Below are positions 52,088-61,418 of a stretch of DNA of 64,000 nt, in pieces (within the stretch, counting starts at the first letter, position 1; each line of letters starts with the position of its first letter). The translations under genes were made by a program, and so were the position numbers. Source of the DNA: Vibrio nitrifigilis (GTDB lineage: Bacteria > Pseudomonadota > Gammaproteobacteria > Enterobacterales > Vibrionaceae); NCBI RefSeq assembly GCF_015686695.1, contig NZ_JADPMR010000004.1, forward strand, positions 682,001 to 746,000, written 5' to 3'. The notes below the pieces were generated by a model, which did no database searches, was not told the origin of the DNA, and saw only the letters and a list, made by a program, of their open reading frames with translations.

Positions 52088-53227
52088 TTACTCTTCCCCT
52101 TTTTTCAGATCTGCAATGACCGTCGCTATAGCTTGTTCTTGTTCGCGGGTTAATGGTTCTTGCTTGGCCTCTTGAAAAAAGTCTTTAAACATATCTATTT
52201 CATTTCGCTTTAAACGTTGGGTGCTCATCTCTTGGTCAATGCCAATCAACATGCCTGGTTTTTCAATGTGTAAAACATTTGGATAGACCTGACGCAATTT
52301 TTCCATTGGATCTAAAATGGCGTGCTTATCGGTTAAGCGAATAAGTAAATAATCTTCTGGGCGAGGGTCGTCTGCAGCTTGGTCGAGAATATCCGCCAGA
52401 TTTCCTTCAATAATCCGCATTTCGTGGGCAGCATGTAATTCTATCTGTGTTGTACAAACAAAGCCTGTTTTGTCTAATTCCACTAATGTCATACTTTTCT
52501 TCTGATGTTGCTCAGAAAAACTGTATTTCATCAATGAGCCTGAGTAGCGAATGAAAGCTTCCCCTTTATATTGAGGCTTATGTAAATGCCCCAAAGCAAC
52601 GTAATCGAACGGTAGGAAATGCTCATGACTCACTCTATCTGAGCCACCAATAGAAAGTGGACGTTCCGATTCTGATTCGATAGCCCCATCCACAAAGCAG
52701 TGGCTTATCAATACGTGACACTGTGACTTATCAAACTGCTCAACGATTTTTTCGCATAATACTTGGTGAGCTTCATCATGTGTTGAAACCGTGACATTAA
52801 AGTGATGCCGTACCAACTCAGGATCGTTATATGGCATCCCATAGAATGCTACCTCTCCCGCCTGCTCACTACTCAACACAACCGGTTCAAGCATTTGGGA
52901 AAAATCGGAAATAATATAAAGTCCAGACGCTCTCATCTGTTCAGCTGCGAAACCAAGACGTGCCGCTCCATCGTGATTACCGGGAATCATGATAACGGGC
53001 GTATTAAGCGACTGACATAAATCAGAAACAACCTGATTAAGTAATTGAATAGCTTGAGTAGGAGGAACCGAGCGATCATAAATATCGCCAGCGACAATAA
53101 CGGCATCGACAGGATGGTGTCGGACGTAATCAACAAGTTGTTGTAATATTAAAGCTTGATCATCAAGTAGAGATACATTGTGAAACTGACGGCCTAAATG
53201 CCAATCTGAGGTATGGAGAAACTTCAT
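52088..53227 (-). CDS. sbcD: SbcD nuclease subunit (Mre11-like)
   Basis: This protein of about 379 residues has phosphoesterase motifs HTSDWHLGR (5-13), VAGDIYDR, GNHDGAARLG and ALGHLHKPQ, the Mre11/SbcD metal site. It makes the endo- and exonuclease activity of the SbcCD complex. ATG at 53227 is chosen because it follows AGGAACG and gives the family start MKFLHTSDWH; the upstream 19 codons are unlikely. The operon with sbcC continues leftwards. V. cholerae has the same pair near fru and cqsS, as I recall. Confidence 0.95.
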   Translation of the reverse strand: MKFLHTSDWHLGRQFHNVSLLDDQALILQQLVDYVRHHPVDAVIVAGDIYDRSVPPTQAIQLLNQVVSDLCQSLNTPVIMIPGNHDGAARLGFAAEQMRASGLYIISDFSQMLEPVVLSSEQAGEVAFYGMPYNDPELVRHHFNVTVSTHDEAHQVLCEKIVEQFDKSQCHVLISHCFVDGAIESESERPLSIGGSDRVSHEHFLPFDYVALGHLHKPQYKGEAFIRYSGSLMKYSFSEQHQKKSMTLVELDKTGFVCTTQIELHAAHEMRIIEGNLADILDQAADDPRPEDYLLIRLTDKHAILDPMEKLRQVYPNVLHIEKPGMLIGIDQEMSTQRLKRNEIDMFKDFFQEAKQEPLTREQEQAIATVIADLKKGEE

Positions 53228-53405
53228 TACGTTCCTATTGTTATTTAAATCGCTAGCCAAACATATCATTCTAAACTGTGGCAAAACTATGTTACTAAAC
53301 AGATAATTGGCTCAGTAAACACATATTTTAAAACTATTTAGATCTAATGTGCTTATTGTGAATCATTTCTCTAATGAAGCAATAGCAAAAGCGGTCAATA
53401 AGACA

Positions 53406-53432
53406 AAAAATGTCCAGTAAATGGACATTTAT
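53406..53432 (-). terminator. terminator of fruR
   Basis: AAATGTCCA (53408-53416) and TGGACATTT (53422-53430) form a 9-bp stem. On the minus strand it is followed by TTTTGTC. It lies about 95 bp beyond the fruR stop. Confidence 0.75.
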
Positions 53433-53526
53433 ATACCCTAACGACTTTAAGAGGCGCCCTTAATAAGCATGCACGTGCGTCTAGGCAAATCACAGGTTTG
53501 AAGGTAGGGTCATTCTATGTAGAAAA

Positions 53527-54513
53527 TCACCTATCAATACGCACTTTTAACTTACGCGGAATAAGTTCAATGCCACTTTGGTAACGTTTTGCCGACGCGT
53601 TTAGCGCTAATTCAAGGGCACTATCGGCAATCAACTCGAACTGTTGAGGCAGTGAGTTAATCTTAATCGGTAGGAAATTGAGCAAGCGGTTATCACCAAA
53701 GGTCGCTAAACGAATACGTTGCATGATATCCGGATTTTCGATTAACACATCTAAGATGCCTTCAACCAAAGTGTAGGATGTCGCCACAACCGCATCAGGA
53801 ACACATCCCTTATCGACCCATGTTTGAAATACACGACGGCCATCAGCACGGTTAAAGTGTTCTCCGTAGCCGAGTAGTGGTGTTAGCCCTCTTTCTTTAA
53901 CTGCTGATTCAAATCCCATCTGCCTTTCTTGCGAGACGCTCAGCTTCGGTAATGCCCCCACTAGCCCCACACTTTTAACTTCATCAAATAATACCGATTC
54001 AGTCAGTTCATGAGCAGCGTTAAAATCCTCACTAATGACACAGGCAAAGAATTCATCATCTAACGGACGGTCAATTGCAATAACCGGCGTACCTGACGTT
54101 TGAAGTTTTAGATAGAACTCGCTCGCATTAGGAATCGTACTCGCGACAAATAGCGCATCAATTCTGCGTCCGACCAACGTATTCGCCACTGTTTTTTCTG
54201 TCTCGACGCTATCGTCAGAACAAGCAATCAAAATTTGATACCCAGCTTGGCGAGAATTTTGTTCCAACAATTTGGCTAAACGTGCGTAACTGATGTTTTC
54301 TAGATCTGGAATGATTAAACCAAACGAACGGCTATTCCCTGCCCGTAATGCAGACGCGGCATGATCAGGACGATAGTTATGCGCATCCACCACTTCCATC
54401 ACTTTCTTTTGGGTTTTGTCACTGATGCGATACTTGTGGGCTTTGCCGTTGATGACATAACTGGCAGTTGTTTTGGATACTCCGGCTAATTTGGCGATTT
54501 CTTCTAACGTCAT
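53527..54513 (-). CDS. fruR: fructose repressor FruR/Cra, LacI family
   Basis: This 328-residue regulator has an N-terminal LacI HTH (MTLEEIAKLAGVSKTTASYV) and hinge (YRPDHAASALRAG), then a periplasmic-binding-protein-like core. It strongly resembles E. coli Cra. ATG at 54513 is chosen by homology; 41 upstream codons are in-frame but read through the operators. It binds the GCTGAAACGATTCAGC-type sites between itself and fruBKA; fructose 1-phosphate releases it. Two sites overlap its own promoter region, consistent with autoregulation. It is divergent from the PTS operon it controls. Confidence 0.95.
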   Translation of the reverse strand: MTLEEIAKLAGVSKTTASYVINGKAHKYRISDKTQKKVMEVVDAHNYRPDHAASALRAGNSRSFGLIIPDLENISYARLAKLLEQNSRQAGYQILIACSDDSVETEKTVANTLVGRRIDALFVASTIPNASEFYLKLQTSGTPVIAIDRPLDDEFFACVISEDFNAAHELTESVLFDEVKSVGLVGALPKLSVSQERQMGFESAVKERGLTPLLGYGEHFNRADGRRVFQTWVDKGCVPDAVVATSYTLVEGILDVLIENPDIMQRIRLATFGDNRLLNFLPIKINSLPQQFELIADSALELALNASAKRYQSGIELIPRKLKVRIDR

Positions 54514-54584
54514 GTCGTGTTCTCTTATTATGTGCGGCTGATCATAGAAATAACCACTCGATCCTTGTTGATGTTGAATTATAT

Positions 54585-54746
54585 GCTGAATCGATTCAGT
54601 ATGACAGCTGAAATTATTCAGCAAAGTCACCAACAACTCGCATTATTGAGATTTTTCGACTAAATCTTAATATGCAAAATATCAATTACTGATGTTAACA
54701 GTGGGTTTTGCTGAATTTTTTTAGGCACCAGCTGAAACGATTCAGC
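54585..54746. promoter_or_regulatory. three FruR/Cra operators
   Basis: The sites are GCTGAATCGATTCAGT (54585-54600), GCTGAAATTATTCAGC (54607-54622) and GCTGAAACGATTCAGC (54731-54746). The third is the classical Cra consensus. The first two start 22 bp apart near fruR; the third is about 90 bp before fruB. A lone half-site TGCTGAATT lies near 54708. Confidence 0.9.
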
Positions 54747-54836
54747 AACCTTAATTAATATAGCGTAAACCTACAGACCACAACGAAGAAATGTGGTTAC
54801 AACAATTGGCTATTAAAGCCAAACAAAGGGGCAAAC

Positions 54837-55982
54837 ATGCTGCAACTATCTACTCAAGACATCAAACTTGGTCAGGCTCAGTCTAACAAGCTAGATGCAA
54901 TCCGAGCGATCGCTGCCGATCTCACCACAAAAGGCCTAGTACAAGAAGGCTACGTAGAAGGAATGCTAAACCGTGAAGGTCAAAATTCGACTTTCTTGGG
55001 TAACGGTATTGCGATTCCACACGGCACAACAGACACTCGTGATTTAGTACAACAAACTGGTGTCGCTGTACACCACTTCCCTCAAGGTGTTGATTGGGGT
55101 GATGGTAATACCGTTTATGTTGCAATTGGTATTGCAGCAAAATCAGATGAGCACTTAGGCATTTTGAAGCAATTGACCAAAGTCTTATCCGCTGACGGTG
55201 TAGAAGAAAGTTTAAAAGATGCGAAAGACGCACAGCAAATTATTGCCATCTTGAATGGCGAAGTGCAATTTGAGGCTGACTTTGATCCATCATTAGTTCA
55301 AATCAAATTTCCTGCAACAGATTTTGTCCAACTTAGCGCGGTGGCGGGCGGCCTACTGAAAAACAAAGGCGCTGCGGCAGCGGATTTTGTTGCCGACCTA
55401 GTAACAAAAGAACCCACTCATCTTGGTAAAGGTCTATGGCTGGTAAGCAGTAATAAATCTGTTTCTCGTACTGGTCTTTCTTTTGTTTCTACCTCACAAG
55501 CATGCCAGCACAATGGTCAAGAAGTGAACGCGGTAGTGGCGATTGCTGCATGTAACGCAGCGCACCAACCCCTGCTTACTAACCTGTCCAACATCGTGTT
55601 CAAACAAGAGCAAGACTCACTCACCAGTGCTGATTCAGCTCAGACAGTCATTGCATTACTGAATGGCGAAGCTGCTCCAGCAGCAGCTGGCGACGAAGCT
55701 GCTGATGACAATACTCGCGTATTTACCATTAAAAACCCACATGGTTTACATGCTCGCCCTGGTGCTTGTCTTGTTGCTGAAGCGAAGAAATTCGAAGCTA
55801 GTATTAAAGTCATTAACCTTGATGGTGATGGTAAACAAGTTAATGCTAAGAGTTTAATGAAAGTTATCGCTCTGGGTGTTAAACAAGGCCATAAACTGCA
55901 ATTCACCGCTGATGGCGCAGATGCATCTCAAGCATTAGATGCTATCGGTGCAGCGATTGCCGCTGGTCTAGGCGAAAACTAA
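54837..55982 (+). CDS. fruB: fructose PTS diphosphoryl-transfer protein FruB (EIIA-HPr)
   Basis: This 381-residue fusion has an N-terminal EIIA-Fru domain with phospho-His62 (GNGIAIPHGTTD), a central linker domain and a C-terminal HPr-like FPr domain with phospho-His305 (NPHGLHARPG). It takes phosphate from EI (or HPr) and passes it to the EIIB of FruA. The regulatory Ser of HPr-like loops is at KSLMKV. ATG at 54837 with AAAGGGG upstream is clear. It is first in the fruBKA operon, 11 bp before fruK. Confidence 0.95.
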   Translation: MLQLSTQDIKLGQAQSNKLDAIRAIAADLTTKGLVQEGYVEGMLNREGQNSTFLGNGIAIPHGTTDTRDLVQQTGVAVHHFPQGVDWGDGNTVYVAIGIAAKSDEHLGILKQLTKVLSADGVEESLKDAKDAQQIIAILNGEVQFEADFDPSLVQIKFPATDFVQLSAVAGGLLKNKGAAAADFVADLVTKEPTHLGKGLWLVSSNKSVSRTGLSFVSTSQACQHNGQEVNAVVAIAACNAAHQPLLTNLSNIVFKQEQDSLTSADSAQTVIALLNGEAAPAAAGDEAADDNTRVFTIKNPHGLHARPGACLVAEAKKFEASIKVINLDGDGKQVNAKSLMKVIALGVKQGHKLQFTADGADASQALDAIGAAIAAGLGEN

Positions 55983-55993
55983 GGAGTGCTCTC

Positions 55994-56947
55994 ATGACGA
56001 AAAAAGTCGTCACTATTACATTAAACCCTGCACTCGATTTAACGGGTAGCCTAGACACATTGAACGTGGGCTCAGTGAGCCTAGTGAAAAGTGCCAATCT
56101 GCACGCGGCTGGTAAAGGCGTTAACGTGGCTAAAGTACTCAGTGACCTTGGCGCAGAAGTGACTGTTACTGGCTTTCTAGGTGCAGACAACCAAGAAATG
56201 TTTTGTCAATTATTTGAAGAAATGGGTGCTAAAGATGAATTCATCCGCATTCATGGTTCAACTCGCATAAACGTGAAATTGGTCGAAGAATCAGGTGAAG
56301 TTAGCGATATCAATTTCCCTGGTATTCAAGTCTCACCTGACGATGTTGAAGTATTTGAGCGCACCCTACTTCGCCTTGCACAAGACCACGATTTCTTCGT
56401 ACTTGCAGGGAGCCTACCAGGTGGTGTAACTCCTGAACTTTGTGCATCTTGGATTGAAAAACTGCACTCACTTGGTAAAAAAGTGTTATTTGATAGCAGC
56501 CGTGCAGCACTCGCTGCTGGGTTAGACGCTAATCCTTGGTTAATAAAACCCAATGATGAAGAGCTATCTCAATTTGTTGGCCGAGAATTAGTAACCGCTG
56601 CACAATGCCGTTCGGCAGCTGCAGAATTGGCGAACAAAGGCATTGATAACGTCGTTGTTTCTATGGGAGCTAACGGCACAATGTGGCTAAACCAAGGCCA
56701 GTGGCTACATGCTCAACCTCCACGTATGAATGTGGTTAGCACAGTGGGTGCCGGAGACACTTTAGTGGCTGGTATGTGCTGGGGCCATATGCAAAAGATG
56801 CAAAAGGAAGAATTAATCACCTTTGCTACTGCATTGTCTGCGTTAGCAGTGACGCAAGTCGGTGTGGGTGTGACTAATGCGAGTGAACTCGCTTCCCTAC
56901 AAAAAGAAATCCAATTACAACCAGTAAGTGAAACTACTGATAATTAA
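55994..56947 (+). CDS. fruK: 1-phosphofructokinase FruK
   Basis: This 317-residue PfkB-family kinase converts fructose 1-phosphate to fructose 1,6-bisphosphate. It has the N-terminal TLNPALDLTGSL and GGKGVN-like AAGKGVNVAKVL substrate loop, and the C-terminal catalytic VSTVGAGDTLVAG with the Asp base. AAGGAG precedes the ATG. It is the middle gene of fruBKA. In some bacteria FruK also modulates FruR activity, which is possible here. Confidence 0.95.
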   Translation: MTKKVVTITLNPALDLTGSLDTLNVGSVSLVKSANLHAAGKGVNVAKVLSDLGAEVTVTGFLGADNQEMFCQLFEEMGAKDEFIRIHGSTRINVKLVEESGEVSDINFPGIQVSPDDVEVFERTLLRLAQDHDFFVLAGSLPGGVTPELCASWIEKLHSLGKKVLFDSSRAALAAGLDANPWLIKPNDEELSQFVGRELVTAAQCRSAAAELANKGIDNVVVSMGANGTMWLNQGQWLHAQPPRMNVVSTVGAGDTLVAGMCWGHMQKMQKEELITFATALSALAVTQVGVGVTNASELASLQKEIQLQPVSETTDN

Positions 56948-56965
56948 GGACAAAAGGTCTTAACT

Positions 56966-58696
56966 ATGAATATTGCCATTATCACCGCATGCCCAAGCGG
57001 CGTTGCAAATAGCATCATAGCGGCCGGTTTGCTTGAGCAAGCAGCCAAGTCGCTAAACTGGACCGCTAAAGTAGAGTGTCATTCAACCGTACTGACACAA
57101 AACACACTGACTGCAGAGGATATCGCCGCAGCGGATCTCATCGTTATTGCAGCTAACGCTCCCGTTGATACATCACGTTTTGTTGGTAAAAAGGTGTATC
57201 AGAGTGATATCTCAGCATGCACTACTGATGCCTCAGCTTATCTGAAACAAGCAGCAGAACAAGCAACGGAGTTAACTGCAGACCAAGGGGCTTCTTCCTC
57301 GGTTGCTGAAGCTGCAACAACGTCTGAAACGAAGAAAATCGTTGCGATTACTGCCTGTCCAACGGGTGTTGCTCACACATTCATGGCTGCAGAAGCACTT
57401 GAAGATGAAGCAAAACGTCTTGGTCACGAAATCAAAGTTGAAACTCGTGGTTCTGTTGGTGCGAAAAACCAATTAACTGCCGAAGAAATCAAAGCGGCAG
57501 ACGTTGTTATTATCGCTTGTGACATCGACGTACCACTGGATCGTTTTGTTGGGAAAAAACTTTACAAAACCAGCACTGGTGCTGCACTGAAGAAAACAGA
57601 GCAAGAAATCAATAACGCACTCGCGAGTACCTTAGTCTACTCACAAGCTGGCGGCGATAGTTCAGAGCCAGCGAAAGAAGAGAAAAAAGGCGTTTATAAA
57701 CACCTAATGACTGGCGTATCACACATGCTTCCTGTTGTGGTCGCCGGTGGTTTGATCATCGCGCTTTCTTTCGTATTTGGTATTAAAGCGTTTGAACAAG
57801 AAGGCACTCTACCTGCTGCATTGATGAAAATCGGTGGCGGTTCAGCTTTCGCATTGATGATTCCAGTTCTTGCTGGTTACATTGCATTTTCTATCGCGGA
57901 CCGTCCCGGACTTGCTCCTGGCCTGATTGGTGGTATGTTAGCAAGCTCATTAGGTTCCGGCTTCCTTGGTGGTATCATTGCCGGTTTCATTGCTGGTTAT
58001 GCAGCGAAAGCGTTGGCTGATTACGTCAAACTTCCTCAATCGATGGAAGCGCTAAAACCTATCCTTATCATTCCATTTGTTGCGAGTTTAATCACTGGCC
58101 TCATCATGATTTATGTTATCGGTACTCCGGTAGCCGAAATCATGACCGCCATGACTAACTTCCTCAATACGATGGGTGATGCGAACGCTGTATTGCTTGG
58201 TATTATCCTTGGTGCAATGATGTGTTTCGACTTGGGTGGCCCTATCAACAAAGCCGCTTACACGTTCGGTGTGGGTCTATTAGCGTCTAGCCAATATTTA
58301 CCAATGGCGGCTATCATGGCTGCAGGTATGGTTCCACCGCTAGCAATGGGCCTTGCAACCTTTATTGCTCGTAAGAAATTCGAAGCAAGTGAACGTGAAG
58401 GTGGTAAAGCTGCATTTGTACTTGGCTTGTGCTTCATCTCAGAAGGTGCAATCCCATTCGCAGCGAAAGATCCTATCCGCGTAATCCCATCATGTATGAT
58501 TGGTGGTGCAATCACAGGTGCCCTATCAATGTTGTTTGGTATCAAATTGATGGCACCTCACGGTGGTTTATTTGTACTCGCGATTCCAGGTGCAATCTCT
58601 CAAGCTGGTTTATACCTACTGTCTATCGTAGTGGGTACGGTTGTCACTGCCGTTATTTATTCAGTGCTAAAACCGACTCCAGTAGTGAAAGCATAA
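56966..58696 (+). CDS. fruA: fructose-specific PTS enzyme IIBC FruA
   Basis: This 576-residue protein has a duplicated IIB region: an N-terminal copy with CPSGVANSII (Cys9) and a second with CPTGVAHTFMAAEAL (phospho-Cys near residue 130). A IIC-Fru membrane domain of about eight helices follows (from about 245; GVSHMLPVVVAGGLII, FDLGGPINKAAYTFGVG). It imports and phosphorylates fructose to fructose 1-phosphate. It is third in the fruBKA operon, under FruR and probably CRP control. A strong terminator follows. Confidence 0.95.
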   Translation: MNIAIITACPSGVANSIIAAGLLEQAAKSLNWTAKVECHSTVLTQNTLTAEDIAAADLIVIAANAPVDTSRFVGKKVYQSDISACTTDASAYLKQAAEQATELTADQGASSSVAEAATTSETKKIVAITACPTGVAHTFMAAEALEDEAKRLGHEIKVETRGSVGAKNQLTAEEIKAADVVIIACDIDVPLDRFVGKKLYKTSTGAALKKTEQEINNALASTLVYSQAGGDSSEPAKEEKKGVYKHLMTGVSHMLPVVVAGGLIIALSFVFGIKAFEQEGTLPAALMKIGGGSAFALMIPVLAGYIAFSIADRPGLAPGLIGGMLASSLGSGFLGGIIAGFIAGYAAKALADYVKLPQSMEALKPILIIPFVASLITGLIMIYVIGTPVAEIMTAMTNFLNTMGDANAVLLGIILGAMMCFDLGGPINKAAYTFGVGLLASSQYLPMAAIMAAGMVPPLAMGLATFIARKKFEASEREGGKAAFVLGLCFISEGAIPFAAKDPIRVIPSCMIGGAITGALSMLFGIKLMAPHGGLFVLAIPGAISQAGLYLLSIVVGTVVTAVIYSVLKPTPVVKA

Positions 58697-58740
58697 TTTA
58701 CTCGTGAGCCACGCGAAATAAAGTGGCCACTGTATCTTAA

Positions 58741-58772
58741 AAGCCAGCATTCAATGAATGCTGGCTTTTTTT
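58741..58772 (+). terminator. terminator of the fruBKA operon
   Basis: AAGCCAGCATTC (58741-58752) and GAATGCTGGCTT (58756-58767) form a 12-bp stem with an AAT loop, followed by TTTTTT. Confidence 0.92.
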
Positions 58773-58820
58773 ATTGAATCAGTGCCGTTTGTCTTACAAC
58801 GATATACGCCATAATCAACA

Positions 58821-59087
58821 TATACCCAAATGACCTCAAAATGCAGGATTCAGAGCTTCATCAACGAGCCTAGGTCAAGCTCAATCACGGCAGGAATGGT
58901 CATTCCCTTTTAACGTGATTGGGCGTAGAAATAGGTTTGTTGATGAGCTCCCAAAGGGCGAGTTTTATTCGCTCCTAGGCTGTGTTACTGATTTTCTACG
59001 TAGAATGACTATGTCTTCAAATCAGTGCCTTGCCTAAGAGCGAATACATTCTCGCTGAAACAGCATCTTGAGGTTACTTGGGTATAA
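58821..59087. repeat. MITE-like palindromic repeat, full copy 2
   Basis: This 267-bp element is nearly identical to 26936-27201, differing at roughly ten positions by eye. It has the same tips (TATACCCAAATGACCTCAA and TTGAGGTTACTTGGGTATA) and the same internal inverted segments. It lies between the fru terminator and a GNAT gene and has no open frame. Confidence 0.88.
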
Positions 59088-59116
59088 CATTTGGGTTAAC
59101 TCATCCCTTTGTTATC

Positions 59117-59608
59117 CTATTCATAGCTAAAACGTATAAAATCCATCTCTAAATCAATATCTATCTCACTGGTTAAAGCGAATTCATCTCCCACTACTGC
59201 ATGTACTGCGGCCATCCAAAACCTTAGCGCTAACGTATTCTCTTTCAACACTCGAATTTGCCATTCGCCCGGATGCAATTTCAAAACCTGTGCTAACGCT
59301 TTCATACCAATCCCTAGCCTTTTATATTTTCTCAGTACAAAAAACTGTTCAACATCGAGTTTAGATCGGTCGATAGGGTAATATCGAATCAACGCAAACC
59401 CTGCGATTTTTTCATCCACATAAATAAAATAAGGAAAATAATCAGCATCTTGCCAATAAGGATCGAGGGTCAGCGCATTAAACGTGTAACAGCCTAGTTC
59501 ACTAGGATCCCATCCCATGAACTCCGACATATCGTACACATAATAAGTAAAAAGATTCTCTAAAATAACCCGCTGGTTAGCAGGTATTGGGTGTAATGTA
59601 ATGCACAT
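59117..59608 (-). CDS. GNAT-family N-acetyltransferase
   Basis: This 163-residue single GNAT domain starts MCITLHPIPANQRVILENLF. It has the strand pair KIAGFALIRYYP, then VEQFFVLRKYKRLGIGMKAL (the acetyl-CoA pyrophosphate loop RxxGxG/A) and EWQIRVLKENTLALRFW near the end. The substrate is unknown. It is followed upstream by a decayed GNAT/methyltransferase remnant at 59634-59832, which suggests a small region of gene turnover. Confidence 0.85.
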   Translation of the reverse strand: MCITLHPIPANQRVILENLFTYYVYDMSEFMGWDPSELGCYTFNALTLDPYWQDADYFPYFIYVDEKIAGFALIRYYPIDRSKLDVEQFFVLRKYKRLGIGMKALAQVLKLHPGEWQIRVLKENTLALRFWMAAVHAVVGDEFALTSEIDIDLEMDFIRFSYE

Positions 59609-59633
59609 AATAAGTAATTTGTAAGGGGGATTG

Positions 59634-59832
59634 TTATAGGCTTAGTTGGTATCGAGCAACATCAAATCCTAATAATGTTTGTCGATCCACCAGCTTGAAA
59701 CCAAATGTTTCGTAAAACGTTCTCAGTCTTAGTCGCGCTCCATGGCAATCGCAGCGCAACCACTCACATTCAAGTAATCTGCATATGACCTTCGTAGTCA
59801 ACAGCAGGTATCTCTAACCAAGGATTATTCAT
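59634..59832 (-). pseudogene. fused gene remnants: start of one protein joined to a GNAT C-terminus
   Basis: Read leftwards from 59832, ATG opens MNNPWLEIPAVDYEGHM and soon hits a stop. That start resembles SAM-dependent methyltransferases with an NPWLxIPAxDYEGHM opening. In another frame the sequence continues CEWLRCDCHGARLRLRTFYE then TFGFKLVDRQTL, a recognisable GNAT C-terminal half ending at 59634. Two different gene ends have been joined by a deletion, so neither protein can be made. The ATG overlaps the MazG-like stop by a few bases. Confidence 0.65.
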
Positions 59833-60146
59833 CGCCACGTCCGTGTTTTATTGATCTTTTCTTTAGCGTCAAAAGCCTCCGCTAAATCAATATCATATCG
59901 GTTAGCTATCGCACAAAGGTAGATGAAAATATCCGCCAGTTCATCGCCAATATCTGCAATTTTTGACTGAGGGTCAACGGCAATCCCTTCCGCTCTCCGA
60001 ACCGCTTTAAACAGTTCACCGACCTCTTCTCCCATCAATAAGCATTTGTTTTGTGCATTTTGATCAGAAAATCCACGTTCAACTTCTAACTCAGCAACGT
60101 ACTGCTGGAAATCGTGTAAAGTGGCGTTTGGTTTAAGGTCAGGCAT
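59829..60146 (-). CDS. MazG-like nucleotide pyrophosphohydrolase
   Basis: This 105-residue all-alpha NTP-PPase has the MazG metal motif EExxE (MGEEVGELFKAVRR, about residues 43-56) and the ExxD pair in DELADIFIYL (about 76-85). A single copy means a minimal house-cleaning pyrophosphatase, perhaps acting on dCTP or modified nucleotides. GGAG precedes the ATG. It is monocistronic, and its stop is overlapped by the start of a decayed gene remnant. Confidence 0.88.
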   Translation of the reverse strand: MPDLKPNATLHDFQQYVAELEVERGFSDQNAQNKCLLMGEEVGELFKAVRRAEGIAVDPQSKIADIGDELADIFIYLCAIANRYDIDLAEAFDAKEKINKTRTWR

Positions 60147-60260
60147 AGCGACTCCAAAGCAAGTTTCAATATCACTGCAAATTCAATGCAGTATATCACT
60201 AAGAAGCAGTGCAACCGTATTTTTAGCTCACAAGAATGGCACCATAATCTTTACTTTCAG

Positions 60261-60719
60261 TCACTTAATATCGGCTTTCGTCAGTGATTGGCCTTCAATT
60301 TTCTCTTCATCTATCGTTGCTTTCGCCTTTGCTTGTTCATCTTCCTTTTGCTGTTTCGCTTTGTTAAATACGGGATCCCAAGTCGGATCAGGGCTTTTGT
60401 CTAAATTGCCACCACGAACTTCCTCAGCAAGCAAACGTACGGGATTTTTTTGAATAACTTTCACATCGCCTTTTTTATCCACTTTTACATCGCTACCATC
60501 AATATTTTTGTAGACCTTACCTTTGGAAGCGACACCATCTTGAGGGCCTTTGTATTCATGACCTTTTTTTACTTCAACGGGATCGTTACTGTGCTCGGGT
60601 TTCACATACACAGATTCATCAGAGTCGTTATACACCGCTGCCAAGCTAGCGGTAGGCAGCATGATAGTTCCTAACACGACAATGCTTAATAGCTTGAGTG
60701 ATGTCATTTCTTTTTTCAT
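60261..60719 (-). CDS. hypothetical secreted protein, Lys/Asp-rich
   Basis: This 152-residue protein has a signal peptide (LLSIVVLGTIMLPTASLA, cleavage near residue 27). The mature part is strongly hydrophilic, with repeating beta-like segments (VYVKPEHSND, VYKNIDGSDVKVDKKGD) and a charged helix at the end (KAKQQKEDEQAKAKATIDEE). It has no Cys and no recognised family. It is probably periplasmic. GAGGT precedes the ATG. It is not linked to neighbours. Confidence 0.7.
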   Translation of the reverse strand: MKKEMTSLKLLSIVVLGTIMLPTASLAAVYNDSDESVYVKPEHSNDPVEVKKGHEYKGPQDGVASKGKVYKNIDGSDVKVDKKGDVKVIQKNPVRLLAEEVRGGNLDKSPDPTWDPVFNKAKQQKEDEQAKAKATIDEEKIEGQSLTKADIK

Positions 60720-61048
60720 GTTGGACCTCTAATGTAACCTTTCTTATTTACTTCATAAAATTGTCACAATTATGGTTGTTTACACGCCATCACATGGAAA
60801 GAATTACGTCAATTTTTCATCATGAAACGCAATAACCCACCCAATTAATAGTGGTGTTAGCGAATAAAGTACTATGGATGCGACAAAAACGTATCCAATC
60901 ACGTGGAAAGAAAATAATGACTTATTCGATGATTAGGCTTAAATAGAATTCTTGGATTAAGAGCTCAATCCCATATTCTGAGGCTATTTAGGTATAAAGG
61001 GTAAGAGACCGAATAAAAGCGATTCGCTCGTTCATTAAGGAACGTTCA
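60720..61048. other. intergenic region, no gene supported
   Basis: A 32-codon hydrophobic frame lies at 60804-60902 (minus) but lacks a Shine-Dalgarno. Otherwise nothing is seen. A short direct repeat (CGTTCATTAAG) occurs near the right end. Confidence 0.5.
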
Positions 61049-61240
61049 TTAAGATGGCTGTTTTTTCCGAGCTTGTGCCCGAAGCAATATCTCTTGCTGC
61101 TCAGCAGGGCTAGAATCATGCCATTGCAATATTTCATCAATGGTACGATGGCATCCAACACAGATTTTAGAACCATCCATAGCGCAATTTTTTACGCAAG
61201 GATTAGGGAGAGGTTCTGCCGCCTTTGATTTTTTAAACAC
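61049..61240 (-). CDS. DUF1289-family small Cys-rich protein
   Basis: This 63-residue protein has the family pattern PNPCVKNCAMDGSKICVGCH. Four Cys could hold a zinc ion or Fe-S cluster. The motif ends in HRTIDEILQW, typical of DUF1289. The function is unknown; in several bacteria members are fused or adjacent to oxidoreductases, but not here. It is monocistronic. Confidence 0.85.
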   Translation of the reverse strand: MFKKSKAAEPLPNPCVKNCAMDGSKICVGCHRTIDEILQWHDSSPAEQQEILLRAQARKKQPS

Positions 61241-61418
61241 AATACCACACCATATTTCAAATATTTTATTATTGAAGTATGGTTTGCTACGACGGGTGTT
61301 TCAAATTTCTGCGTAATCAAAACGACCCGAAATTTTCTGCGGCATCCCAGACACAACCATCAACGCTGTTATCTTTGGGAATTCCTTTGCCAGTTTTCGA
61401 GTGAATAGCCAAAAGTAT

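Noticed and set aside
60804..60902. 32-codon hydrophobic GTG frame on the minus strand
   Set aside because: The translated helix looks plausible, but there is no Shine-Dalgarno and the frame is closed shortly upstream; evidence is weaker than for 30059-30154.
61241..61418. Possible coding fragment between the cupin and DUF1289 genes
   Set aside because: Short open stretches such as DNSVDGCVWDAAENF are visible on the minus strand, but without start, length or known family they cannot be supported.
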